This document shows positions 24,406 to 34,949 of a DNA stretch of 64,000 nt, piece by piece. The notes beneath the pieces were generated by a model. The model worked only from the letters and a program-made list of their open reading frames with translations, was not told where the DNA came from and ran no database searches. The DNA lies in NCBI RefSeq assembly GCF_047948215.1, contig NC_134460.1, positions 129,378,324-129,442,323 on the forward strand, read 5' to 3'. This DNA is from Lycorma delicatula (taxonomy: Eukaryota > Arthropoda > Insecta > Hemiptera > Fulgoridae). The position numbers and the translations under genes are program-made. Positions within the stretch are counted from its first letter, which is position 1. Every line of letters starts with the position of its first letter.

Positions 24406-24818
24406 GAACAGTGGATCCCTTCTATAGCAAGGCTAGCCGCCGGGGTACACCCCCACTCCAGGGCTACTAACCTTGGAGGTCCAATCCGGTACTCCGGTGG
24501 AACCGGCATATGTCCTGGCAGAGAGCGGATGCGCAGTCTCTGCACTGACTCCAGGCTCCTACTCACCGAAGCTTTCAGAGCTCCCATGCACCGACATACA
24601 TGGGCACCATTGCTACATGCTTGCCATCGCAGGGGGCATGTGGACAACGGAAGGGTCTCCGTTACACCTGCAATAACATTGACCCTGGCCGCCACATCGC
24701 CAGCTCTAAGAGTGGTATGAATCCATTTCCAAAATCGTTTGTTATTCCATTTCCTGCAGGTAGCCAAAAATCCAGTCCGTTTAGTGACCTGAAGTTGGAA
24801 CCAGGTCAAATTTAACAA
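24402..24818 (-). CDS. Upstream 138-codon frame in the gag-only element's leader
   Basis: Open frame preceding gag in the same transcript orientation. Its stop overlaps the gag start as ATGA (ATG 24405..24403, TGA 24404..24402), an arrangement used for termination-reinitiation in some LINEs. The peptide is Arg/Cys/Pro-rich without a recognised domain (for example SLPGHMPVPPEYRIGPPRLV). It may be merely an open leader of a GC-richer 5' UTR: other frames are open here on both strands (24391..24720 and 24600..24815 plus), which weakens the coding claim. No function is assigned. Confidence 0.35.
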   Translation of the reverse strand: MLNLTWFQLQVTKRTGFLATCRKWNNKRFWKWIHTTLRAGDVAARVNVIAGVTETLPLSTCPLRWQACSNGAHVCRCMGALKASVSRSLESVQRLRIRSLPGHMPVPPEYRIGPPRLVALEWGCTPAASLAIEGIHCS

Positions 24819-24950
24819 AGCATAACCGAGGAATTTACTCAGAACCCCGTTAGCCAGCTATATGTGATGTACAAAGGTACAGCTGTTGCCGCCCTGGACG
24901 TGGAACATAGATGTTGTGTTCCGGACGTGGGAATTATCTACCTCAGGGCT

Positions 24951-24965
24951 AGTTGGGTTATTTTT
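24951..24965. repeat. Target-site duplication, right copy
   Basis: The 15-mer AGTTGGGTTATTTTT, identical to 22594..22608 and abutting the element's 5' end (minus-strand start AGCCCTGAGG at 24950). Confidence 0.85.
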
Positions 24966-25197
24966 ATAATTTAAAAAAAAAAACAGCTACGAAATAAAAT
25001 CAATTATTATATAATAAAATTAAAAAAAATAGTTCATACTACATTTAAAAAAAAAAACACTTAATAATTATCAAATAGCCAATTAAAAACTAAGTCACAG
25101 ACTTATTTAAATAGCGAAGTTAACTAAACTAAAAATTACCATAAATAAATGAAATAATTATACATAAAAATATTTTTAAAAAGTTGCCGAAACTTAC

Positions 25198-25331
25198 CAC
25201 TTAGGTGGCCGTTCTCGTAGGAGGGGTAGTCACCGTTCTCCAAACGGTGTTTCTTCAACTGGTGCGATAGATGCGAGGCAGCCAGAGATAGACCCACGGA
25301 TGCTCTCTTCGGGGGCCGTCCGGGCCTGGAG
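25198..25331 (-). CDS. dac: Internal exon of a Dachshund (Ski/Sno/Dac family) transcriptional regulator
   Basis: Known: Dachshund is a nuclear co-regulator acting with Eyes absent and Sine oculis in eye, leg and brain development. Seen: the minus strand has a pyrimidine/CTAAC-rich acceptor region ending CTGTGCAG at 25332, a 134-bp open segment, and donor G|GTAAGT at 25197. The exon starts one base into a codon's third position and ends with one extra base, so it is not a multiple of 3. The 44 full codons read SRPGRPPKRASVGLSL, then a His/Lys-rich linker (HQLKKHRLENGDYP) and YENGHLS. SSRPGRPPKR directly after the N-terminal Dachshund domain is the DACH signature as I know it, and KKHRxxNGDY..YENGH fits insect forms. 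Codon use is GC-rich, unlike everything around it. Neither the DNA-binding Dach box nor the C-terminal coiled coil lies in the window. Alternative AG acceptors (25358, 25376 areas) cannot be excluded. Confidence 0.75.
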
Positions 25332-25411
25332 CTGCACAGTTGCAGAGAGTTACTGGCGTTAGAGGGAAATGTGGGGACTGGGTTAGTAAGGGACCAAATT
25401 CCATGTTAGCA

Positions 25412-27160
25412 GGGATCTATTGATTTAACTTTAATTTTCGTAGTTCAATTGTTACATAATTTTTTTTAATTTGAATAAAAAATTTAAAAAATAATTTTAG
25501 ATTTATTATTCTAATATTAATTATAAAAAAAATTTATATTCAGATAAAATAATGATAGCTTTTAATAGGCTATTTTTCCCTCTTAAAATTGCTTTGAAGG
25601 TAAAATATTAAATAAAATATAATTATAGAATTTGTAATCTACTAACATTCTTACTTTTTCTCGAGTAAAATACCAAAATAGTAAAGAAAGCAGTAGAACT
25701 TTTACCGTATCATACAAAGGAAAAAATTAACAAATAAACCCCTAATATTTAAAAAATAACAAGAAAAAAAAATCATTCGATAGATCCCTGGAAACATGGA
25801 TTGGTTATACCAATATTGTTAATTTAATTTAGGAACAAATTAAATACTAAAAATTGTTGTTGCACTTTCAGTTATAATATGTAATTAAAATTTAAAGTGA
25901 AATAAATATTCCACACATTTAACCACATATATTTAAAAATAATAAATTAAAAAATATACATCTAACAATTTTGTTTGCAATAATACAAAATGAAAGTTTA
26001 CTTGATTTTGAAAATAAAAAATAACCAATAAAAACTAAAGTACAACAACAAATTCATTATATTAATTATTAATATGAATAAATAAAGATTTAACTATCTT
26101 TAACCTGCTACGTGAAAATAGATCACCAATTTATATTACTGTACCATTTTTAAAGGTTAAATATTCGTAATTTAAAATTATTTAAAAGATTATATATAAT
26201 TAATAGAAAAAAATATATAGGTTAAAATTAAAAAATTATATTTCTTTATGAGAATTAGAAAATCAAAAAATAGAACTAGTAACAACAAAGTGTTCTATAA
26301 AAACGTAACAAATTACTCGTATTTCATTTACATTAAATAAAAATAATAAATTATACTTATTGTTAATAAATCTAAATACATTGAAACCCTTAATTAATTG
26401 TTAAATTAGGCGTTTAATAAAATAATAATGAAATATATACATTTATACATCTGCACATACATAAACATGCATACTACAACTTTTAAAAAGATTAGTTAGA
26501 ATTTTATAAAAATGAAGAAATTTGATTAAAGAGATACTAGAAAAAATTATTATGATAAATGAAATGAAGATTAAGAGTAGATAAAAAGAGATAGATAAGA
26601 CAAATTTCTTTTAAACATTAAGACAAATGCCGGGTAAGATATACCAATATCTTACTTAGTAATATACTTTTTTGATTGGATGAAATAATGCATAAATATT
26701 TCACGGAAGTTTAATTTTACAAAGTAGCTTTATTTTTCCGTCATGTTTATATTTGTATATTTTACATTAATGTTCTATTCTCATTGGACAAAATATTAAG
26801 TGCTTATGCCCTAATTTGATGTAATATGTACTAAAACGTATCGCATTTCTTAAAAAAATATTACAGGATATTGTCGTATGCTTATTAACTACAATTTTAT
26901 CAATATAACGAAAATTAATAATAAAGTTTATAAATTCCCTAAAAAAACACTGTTAAAAAAAGATATAAAAAAAAAATGTTTTAGTTTAGGGTAATATTCT
27001 TTAAATCTTCACGTATAAAACTTTATACCACCTTTAGAGAAAAAAAAAGACTCAACCTAAGTTGCGTGCTCCGTATTAACATATACTGATGAGTTAAAAA
27101 TGATAAAAAACCCAAGATAAAGTAATTTTTCTTTGTTATAAATGAACGGGCATTGAAAGG
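25412..27160. other. AT-rich sequence without a recognised feature
   Basis: Extremely A/T-rich intronic sequence. No frames, repeats or structured elements. Confidence 0.6.
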
Positions 27161-27161
27161 T

Positions 27162-27239
27162 ATGGTCATTAGCTCAGTGGAAATTGGTAGCGCATGAAAA
27201 AATGTGATGCCTGCTCGGGATTCGAACTCGGGACATCCA
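27162..27239 (-). repeat. tRNA-derived SINE, family B, copy 2 (5'-truncated)
   Basis: Minus strand begins inside the head (GGATGTCCCGAGTTCGAATCC, so the B box is present but the A box is gone) and continues with GCAGGCATCACATTTTTTC and GCGCTACCAATTTCC. It recalls the family-B linker seen at 16550 and 55545. Confidence 0.7.
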
Positions 27240-28009
27240 TACAATATTATTTTTATTTAACGAAATATTATGAAAATAAATAATGAAATTTTGTTATATT
27301 ACCAAAAGTAAACAAATTACGAGTAGTTAGTTAGCCATTTTAATAACAACAGTAATAATGATAACATCAGTTAAAATATGTAACTGGAGATGTTTTTCTA
27401 CATTGTAATTAAATGAAACAGAAATAAAACATAGTCATCATTTGATAAGTTCCTAATACTTCTGTTAATACTTTAATTTTTTAATTTAGAAATTTAAATT
27501 TGTTATCTGTTTGAATAAACTATTAAAATAAACCAATTCAAATCAAATAAACAATTTAAGTTCCATTTAGAATTAAATAAATTTAAAATAGCTTACATGT
27601 TAAATCATGTCAACGTCAATGATAGAACTAAATATATTACGTCATCCTAAATAAAACTTGTTATTTGATTTAAGTCTCATACATACTAACTATCCTTTTT
27701 TATAACCGCAAATTATGTACAATATAAATATGACCTCATTTAAGTTAAAAAAAACCACAATCAAATACTTCCTCTTAGTAATATTATCGCTTATTGTTAT
27801 TATATTTTTTATAGTTATTTATCTGCTTTATTTTTAAGTTAAATTAAATTTAAAATAGAAATTTTTGCAATAAATAATATTTTGTAATACATTCCAATCA
27901 ATAATGACAAAGTTATTTTAATTCCACTTCTTAAATGATTTATTACAATTTATGATTATAAAAATAATACTTATATCTGAATAAAGTTATATAGATACAG
28001 ATGATTATT
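27240..28009. other. AT-rich sequence without a recognised feature
   Basis: No feature seen. Confidence 0.55.
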
Positions 28010-28215
28010 AAAACGAAAAATCCGTTGACGTATACATTAAAGAGACGAAGAAAAGTATAAATGGTAGGTAGCTGTTTGGTAATTGAAGGCAGGTGAGAGC
28101 TGATTGTGCACAATTAGCGGAAGTTCGGAGGAAGTTCGCATTATGACATCATTATCATGTGACAAGCGTGCAATGTCCAGCTATTAGAAGTAGCTTTCAA
28201 GTCTTCGCTAACTTT
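28010..28215. promoter_or_regulatory. Candidate conserved non-coding island D (tandem ETS-like sites)
   Basis: Short complex block without a frame. It contains GGAAGTTCG twice, three bases apart (about 28119-28139), an E-box CAGGTG near 28091, a TGTGCACA palindrome and an ATTAGCGG word. Known: GGAA/T cores are ETS-factor sites. Inference: an enhancer of the host gene. Confidence 0.35.
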
Positions 28216-28474
28216 ACAACCGTTACAATATTTTTAATCATTCATTAACACTGATATTTATTTAAAAATATATTTTTTAAATTTATCATTTGATAAGACT
28301 AAAAAAACGAATTAATGCAATATTTATTAAAGATCTATACTCTGAAATTAATGATAAATCAAATCGGAACGGACTGCAAAATTACGCATCTTGTTTTTAT
28401 GTATAAATGAAAACTAAAATTTATAAATATTTTATTACCTGATGCATGAGAAAAATAAATAAAGTTGTTAAAAC

Positions 28475-29146
28475 AAATCTGATGTGAACAACACATGGCT
28501 TCCTTGTACGCCTATTAAATTACATTTACATATTTTTTTTTAAAATGAATAGTACATACAATTTTATTACATTAAAAATCTTCTGATATTTTTTCTTTTT
28601 TTTCTTATTATTTAATTATTATTCATCGTAAAAATATTCTTACAATGACAGGTTAATAATTATTAATAAATCAGTATATTTAAATAAAAAAAATAAAATA
28701 AAAAAAGGAGGTGAAGTCTGATATGACTTCTCGTAAGATCCAAATATTTCATTTATTAAAATTTTATTTGGCTATAATTCTGGAATCAATGAAAATAAGT
28801 ACCACTTACGATATCGTTGAAATTGTCTTAATGAGGGTTTATTACTGCAATTAAGAAAAAGTCCAAAATCCAATTTTTTTTTTAAATTTTCAACTTTTTT
28901 GGATACCTTTGGTCTAGTCGATTTCAATTAAAAGGGAAGCCGCACAACTAGATGTTACAACATTCCTAAATTCAAAATTTCAACATCCTACTACTAATCG
29001 TTTTTTAGTTATGCGAGATACATATGTACGTACAGACATCACGCCGAAACTAGTCGAAATGGATTCAGGAATGGTCAAAATGGATATTTCCATTTAAACC
29101 GAAATTTTTGCGATCACAGTACTTCCTTTACTTCTTACAAGAAAGT
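28475..29146 (-). repeat. R1 repeat family, copy 3
   Basis: Near-complete minus-oriented copy: tail (AATCTGATGTGAACAACACA, CTTCCTTGTACGCCTATT) at the left, A/T-rich linker, body with CCACTTACGATATCG and TTTCAACATCC words, and the head hairpin (ACTTCCTTTACTTC...AAAGT) at the right. The B-box region is eroded (TCTGATATGACTTC). No ORF; the 29094..29303 minus-strand frame is incidental. Confidence 0.75.
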
Positions 29147-29779
29147 AAAAAGTAATGAAATTTGAAAGAATTAAAATTAAAGATCCGTTCAATATTATTG
29201 AGAGAAAATTACGTGGAATATAAACTGTGAAAAGAAAAAATGAATAAAAGTTTAAAATATTATTAACGGTATGGAAGGCCGTCTTTAAGCTTAGATTTGT
29301 CAAATCCTATGTGTAGATTGTGGTATTATCATTCGGATCTGAATTTGAAGGTCAAAATGAAGAAATAAGAAGTATTTGGATAGTTTTGAATTATAATTTT
29401 GGAGGAAACGGAAAAAAATAAAATTGATTGATATAAATACCATTTATTACAGTACAATAAATATATATGTTCTATTTTTATATCTTATATTAATCTCAAA
29501 AGAAAAATTACATATCAGGATTTAACATAATTAAAATTAAAACATGATTTTGTTTTAAGTGATATCGATGATATATAAGATTCAAAACGTACAGACAGTA
29601 TTCTTAAGAAAATTTTTTAAATTATCATTTTCTTTGCCTAGTATTTTTATGTATTTTAATTTCATATTACATATGATTCTACATAAAGTGATAATTTTTA
29701 CTCTTACCAAGTATTAAATCACGACAGTTTGATAGTGTTAATCGGTTCGAGAAAAAAATAATATCTGAGGTAACAGGTA
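29147..29779. other. AT-rich sequence without a recognised feature
   Basis: No feature seen. Confidence 0.5.
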
Positions 29780-30190
29780 AATTCTCACGAATGAAGGAAA
29801 AAAGATAGTGTTTAAGATATAGAGAAAGAGAGATGAGAGAGAATGACACATCGAGTGAAAGGGAGAGGAATCTCTTATAGTTCAACACGACCACCCAAGA
29901 CAGGATACGCTGCCGTACGACAATTTACACGTAGATTTAAGTTGCAAGGGGCCGTGTACTGATAATCGCGCCAAATTGAACTCTGTTGTTCAGCGAATCG
30001 TTCTGACACTAACGTTTTGGTTTTATCACCACCATTCTACACCGTTTAAACGCGACAACAACGATTCTTTCGCAATAAACACAAACTTCCTTCATCGAAC
30101 CGCACCACGTTTTGTTGTTTTCCCCTCCGTATAATAGAACGTACCACCTAAACATAAACTCTAAGAATCCTATCAGGGCTCTTTCAATTA
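29780..30190. promoter_or_regulatory. Candidate conserved non-coding island E (Gli/Ci consensus site)
   Basis: Purine-rich GA stretch at 29818-29875, then complex sequence to about 30180 with CG dinucleotides (TCGCGCC, AAACGCGAC). GACCACCCA at 29889..29897 is a full match to the Gli/Cubitus interruptus consensus. No credible frame. Known: dac is a Hedgehog/Dpp-responsive gene in Drosophila. Inference: a Hedgehog-responsive enhancer candidate. Confidence 0.35.
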
Positions 30191-31009
30191 TTACAACAGC
30201 ATGTTATCATATATTATTTATTAATAGTCTTTTTATTCACTGTTCACGCATGTGTGCATAAACGTATTCCTAAATAATGATTCTACCAAGAATTATGAAA
30301 AAATATTAAATACAATATATTTATGAAAAATAAAAATAAAGTTTATATCTCTCTTATTCTGTACAGTCAGTAAGCAAGAGGGTAATGAGCTTAATATTTC
30401 TGCACGACGGTTTAGCGGCCATCCTTTTATTTTTACACAACTACATTTCCTATATTTAAATAAACATCATTTCGCATATTTATTTTAATTAATATAAATT
30501 TTTCATTTTTTTCTATTAAATTTAGTAGAATTCCTATCTTAATGTATAAATTTCAGGTAAATAAAAATAGCAAGGATTTTATTAAAAGTCTAGTCATTTT
30601 TAAAGGCGTCTAATTTCAAAAGTCCAACGTTTTTTTGAATCACATGAATACGGATAATTATTCATAATTCAGAGTATGACGAAGAATTTATTAATAAAAG
30701 ATTAATTTGAAAAAAAAATATGAATATCTACTAGTGTTTTGACTTAGATATTGGATCATCTACACGTCATCTTTTTAACATAAAGTTCAAAATATTGCTA
30801 CTTCCGTCCCACTGAAAAATGATATAACTTGAAAGTACATAAAATAACACAGTAAGGAGAAATTACATTTTTATTAAATACACGCTTAATTATAAATATA
30901 GAACTCATCTTCGTATACAATTACATGGTGATGATTTTATATTTTATACGGTATCTGTAATTGTTTGTTTATACAGTTACCTATAATTACCAAAATATTT
31001 TTTTTTTAA

Positions 31010-31013
<4 letters not shown>
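30191..31013. other. AT-rich sequence without a recognised feature
   Basis: No feature seen. Confidence 0.5.
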
Positions 31014-31067
<54 letters not shown>

Positions 31068-31068
31068 T
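31014..31068. repeat. (CA)n(TA)n microsatellite
   Basis: About 16 CA units passing directly into about 10 TA units. Confidence 0.95.
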
Positions 31069-31260
31069 TAGTAATGACTAGTGTATTATTTCGTGAAAAA
31101 ATATTATTGTATAAATATTTTCCTAATTTTTTCTTACTCTACATAATTCTGGTATAAATAATAAGTAAAATTTTGGTATAAAATATGTTTAAATAGTGTA
31201 AATGTATATCTATCTATTAAACATTTTTATTTTTTATTTTCCTAAGATGAAATTTTCAAT

Positions 31261-31555
31261 CTGTTCCAGTGATGAACAATAAGCAATCCCCGTGGACCAA
31301 TGAGATGAGAATGATATGTATGACTTGTAATTGACGTCCAGTCTTGTACAAACTCAGACCGATCATTCCTGAGATATACGGTTAATTGACCCCAACCACC
31401 AAAGTACACCGCTATCCACTTTCTAGTATTCAAATCCGAATAAAAGCAACAAACATTTACTAGGATTTAAACCTCAAAACCATCGGCTTTGAAAAAAAAG
31501 CTGTAAAACAACTGATTTGCGAAGACAAGTTAACCACTAAACCTGCCCGGGGGCT
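31261..31555 (-). repeat. tRNA-derived SINE, family A, copy 2
   Basis: Minus strand: head GGCAGGTTTAGTGGTTAAC, CTTCGCAAATCAG, an internal CAGCTTTTTTTTC-type loop, GAGGTTTAAATCCTAG (B-box relic), then the family body (GATTTGAATACTAG, GGTTGGGGTCAATTAACCG). Its 3' end (GCTTATTGTTCATCACTGG) differs from copy 1 and matches copy 3, so it is an alternative tail subfamily. The 63-codon frame within is not a gene. Confidence 0.8.
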
Positions 31556-33344
31556 TAAAATTTGCTTAATGTTATAACCAAATATATTAGTTTCGATATT
31601 ATACTACATTATAATCTGTTATAAAACGAATCAGAGTTCATCACCTGATATTGTTAAATGAAAACAGAACTAGTAATAACAAATTTAGATTAATTAAACC
31701 CAACGACAAAACCAATCACGAATATAAATATCTAAATAAAAATAACAATTCCTATTAACTGCAGAAAAACCAAACTGATTATGCGCACGTGTGTTATATA
31801 CGTTACAGCAAAAATTTTATAATTATATATTATTACGTTGCTTTGCAAACAAATTACTTAATTTTTGACATATTATTACTACAATTCCTTATTCTAAATA
31901 AAAGTGAATATTATTCTTACATGTTATTCATAGCTCTCACAGAATATAAATAATTCAACTAAATAAAAATTTTTCTGTCATAAATATTATGTTTATTACC
32001 GCATTATAAAATACTACTTCATAAAATAATTTTTGTAACATATGCCATTTTAAAGTATTTCAAAACGATTGAATTTATTTAGATTAATAGATAATAAAAC
32101 AAATTTTTATTCTTATTATACGAACAACCATACAGATTTTATATTACGATCATTAAAATAGCAAATTAAAATGTTTTTGCGTAATGAAGTTGATGCTAGT
32201 TAAATTTATACTCGGATAAAATAGGATGAAATTAGCGGGTTTATGATTATTCCTTTTTTTTTAAATTAGATTTAAAAAATACATATATAAAACATTAAAA
32301 TTAAAACTCTTTACCAAGTAGAAGGAAGAATGTACACACCACGGAAAAGAAAGTAAGTACACAACAAAATTATTAAAAAAAAAAAACATACAAAACAATA
32401 ATTACTAATAAATTTAACTTGCCAGATCATAATAGACGTTTAATGTACGTAACATACAAAACAGTTAGTTACTGAAGTAGTTAATACGTTCAATAATAGT
32501 TCTGTTATATGATATAAATAAAACAAAGAATGTATACATAACTTTACGACTAACTTCTGTATACTTTAAAATTATTATACTACAGTGTTACTGTTTATTA
32601 ACTGTACGTATACAATTCAAAACTAAGCTGATAAAGAAACAGTTCTCACAATTATATTGATGTTATAAGTTATTAAAAAGTCTGTTCTGGTATCTTTCAA
32701 ATTGCTATAATACAAGTTTCTATTAGATTTTACGTCGGTTGTTTGTTTGTCTGTTTAAACAGGCAATACTACCAAAATGTCAATAAAATAAATACCTTCT
32801 ATCCATTTAAATATTATTAAACGCACATGTACACGTGTGCATACACAGAAATAGACGTTATAGAACAGAACAGAACATAAAATCATTAATTTAATAATAT
32901 CTACTAAAAATCTAAAAACACTTTTATAAATTATTGTGTATATATGAAGATGTATCTTTGTACGTTTCATTCCACTTATAATATAGATAATTCCGTTTTT
33001 CATCTTTATCGGTTTTTTTACTTCAAAGTGGCTCTCTACGTCAAACATAAAATAATATTGTAGTTCATCGATACCTTGAATATAATATTAGCATCAATAA
33101 AATATCTGCAAAGTATTTCCTACATCATCTAAAATAGAGAAAATATGTTATAACATTCTTTCCCCGATTTAAAAACTTCTAATCCTATTAAATAAATAAA
33201 ATTCTTCGCAACTCGTGAAAAAAGTTAATTTTGAAAACTATTTTTTTTTTTTTTAAACGTAATGAGGATTAATTTTAGATTTATTATCAACATTTCCTGT
33301 CTTTGAAATTATTAAAGCTTAAAAACACTAAATGAACAACATTC
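31556..33344. other. AT-rich sequence without a recognised feature
   Basis: No credible gene. The 32755..33048 minus-strand frame (97 codons) is hydrophobic and AT-driven, with no homology. Confidence 0.5.
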
Positions 33345-33535
33345 CGTTTTTGTCTTCTTCTTCTTGTTTCTTATCCGCTCAGCAAACGTTGTTTAACTGT
33401 TAATGTATGTTATAGTACTTGACATTCCAAACCTTGTCTCAAGTTTTTTATCCATGATATCCATCGCCTGCCTGGACCATTATGCCCTGATATCTTTCCA
33501 TGGATAAGTAGATATACCAGGGAGTATTTATCTCA
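33345..33535 (-). pseudogene. LINE C-terminal relic (GPGRRxxSW-type)
   Basis: Minus strand reads HGKISGHNGPGRRWISWIKN then LRQGLECQ, matching the conserved tail 'GKRGxGRRRxSWLKNLRxW' found after the RT domain in several insect LINEs. Short and 5'-truncated; stops follow. Clade not determined. Confidence 0.6.
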
Positions 33536-33805
33536 GTATAGAATAATTTCTGGATTTTGTTTGTTCGTCAATCTGTTTCCTTTTTTTTTGAGATACATAT
33601 ATAGAGAGAGAGAATTAAAAATATGATACTGGTGTGTATTAAACTCTACCGATTATTCAATGGAAAATTTTCTAATGGAATTTATTTTTTTAAATTTGTG
33701 ATCGAACTTTTTATAAAATGTTTGCAGATAACACAAGAGTAGAAAATTATTTTTATTCTTCTGAAAGCATTTAGATCTTCATATAATGAAAAATTGGTAA
33801 ATTTT

Positions 33806-34012
33806 ATTATTTCCTTGATTTAGAGAAGGACTATAAAATTTTCATTTTCCATACTTCATACATTAAATGAAGATAAAAGTAAAATTTATTATAGATATTG
33901 GAAAAGAAATGTTACGCATATCTTAATGAAAAATGTATTTTAACAAAATTATAATTTATGAGTTTAAAGAATTGTATTTTTAAATTCACTCTTTCAGGTT
34001 TGCTTGAGTCGG
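33806..34012 (+). repeat. Direct repeat, left copy (pair with 35348)
   Basis: About 210 bp nearly identical to 35348..35558: ATTATTTC.TTGATTTAGAG, GAAGGACTATAAAAT, CCATACTTCATAC, AAATGTTACGCATATC, TCTTTCAGGTTT. The pair brackets a 1.3 kb interval with a SINE and a basic 73-codon frame. It could be LTRs of a very small element, two insertions of one repeat, or a segmental duplication. No LTR hallmarks (TG..CA ends, primer-binding site) are clear. Confidence 0.7.
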
Positions 34013-34019
34013 GGTTTGT

Positions 34020-34605
34020 GTTAAACACCTTCATCTCTGCTGATTTATAAAACATCATGTCAACCATCTCTCTCTACCCTCCAAAATCTTATCATAGTGA
34101 TTTTTAATTTCACTCGGTTTACCCACTGATGGTTTAACTTTTTTTTTTCTTAAAGTAGCAATTTTAGTTCATTTTTCCTTTTCCATTTTATCTCCAATTA
34201 TAAACAATCTTAATTTTATCCTCAAAATTATTTTCACCAGGCTCCTAATTATCAGCTTTTTTTTATCCAGTCATTTCTCATTCTTTTTCTTCTTATCTAC
34301 CTAAAATACTCCTTAAAATTCGTTTCCACCATTTGTCCTGCTCTTAATTATCTTCTATTTGACTTTATTCTGTGTAGTTTATATTACAGGAAGGAAATAA
34401 GGACTATACATTTCTTTTCCACTGAAACTTAACCAATTTAATCCAGAGTAGATTTCTGACACTATTAAACACGCAACTTTCTTTTTATACCGTTTAAAAT
34501 ACAATTTTTTAAAATTTCTATTAGCAGAAAAATAAATCCTTAAATCTTCAATATTTTCAGCATGTTTGACTTATGTTATTGACTAATATGTATAATAAAT
34601 TATAT
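34020..34605. other. Pyrimidine-rich AT sequence inside the direct-repeat pair
   Basis: T/C-rich on the plus strand with no frame of note on either strand. Confidence 0.5.
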
Positions 34606-34611
34606 TAACTA

Positions 34612-34890
34612 ACCCACAGGTTTAGTAAAAATTATCGTCGCAAATCAACTGTTTAACAGCTGATTTATAAAAAAAGTTCTGAGGTTCAAATCGTAGAAAA
34701 GTAAGTTATTTTTATATGGATTTGAATACTAAACAGTAGATATTGGTGTAATTTAGGGGTTGGGGTTCAATTAACCACACATCTTAGGAATTCTAGATAC
34801 AAGACTACACCTCATTTTCATATTGTACATATCATCCTCATCTCCTTGAGCTATTGGTTTGCTTATTGTTCTGAAGTTGAACAGGTTGCA
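34612..34890 (+). repeat. tRNA-derived SINE, family A, copy 3
   Basis: Degenerate head (CAGGTTTAGTAAAAATTATC, GCAAATCAACTG), GAGGTTCAAATCGTAG (B-box relic), body (TATGGATTTGAATACTA, GGTTGGGGTTCAATTAACC), then GTACATATCATCCTCAT and the GCTTATTGTTCTGAAGTTG tail shared with copy 2. Confidence 0.75.
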
Positions 34891-34949
34891 ACTTAAACAT
34901 TAGGAACAGAAAACAGAAAATATGTTATTAATCAAAGTACGTCTGATTA

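Larger units (their letters stand above)
22609..24950 (-). mobile_element. Gag-only Jockey-type retroposon (half-LINE) with poly(A) and TSD
   Basis: A complete insertion of about 2.34 kb on the minus strand, bounded by a 15-bp target-site duplication. In transcript order: a GC-richer 5' leader from 24950, an upstream 138-codon frame (24818..24402), a gag-like ORF1 (24405..22768), about 140 bp of 3' UTR containing GGGGCTAATGACC and TAGTCGATGCCCTTAAAAAC, and a poly(A) tail (T run around 22602-22625). No endonuclease or RT follows gag. At most a short frame (SSWKYELKNLF) before the UTR could be a remnant of the ORF2 start. Known: Jockey-clade elements normally have ORF1 plus ORF2, but ORF1-only LINE derivatives exist (HeT-A in Drosophila, HAL1 in mammals). 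Inference: an internally deleted or naturally gag-only family mobilised in trans. It lies 232 bp after the dac-like exon, in gene sense. Confidence 0.85.
1..25197 (-). other. Intron downstream of the putative dachshund exon (partial)
   Basis: Seen: on the minus strand the exon ending at 25198 is followed by GTAAGT, and no further exon-like frame with splice sites and recognisable homology was found down to the window edge. Inference: all of this interval is one intron of the same gene, at least 25 kb long. It holds the gag-only LINE, other transposon pieces and AT-rich sequence. An unrecognised short exon cannot be excluded. Confidence 0.6.

Noticed and set aside
25198..25410. Possible spliceosomal snRNA (AACTTACC start recalled U1)
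   Set aside because: The rest does not match U1; the segment reads as a coding exon on the minus strand, and AACTTAC is the complement of its donor site.
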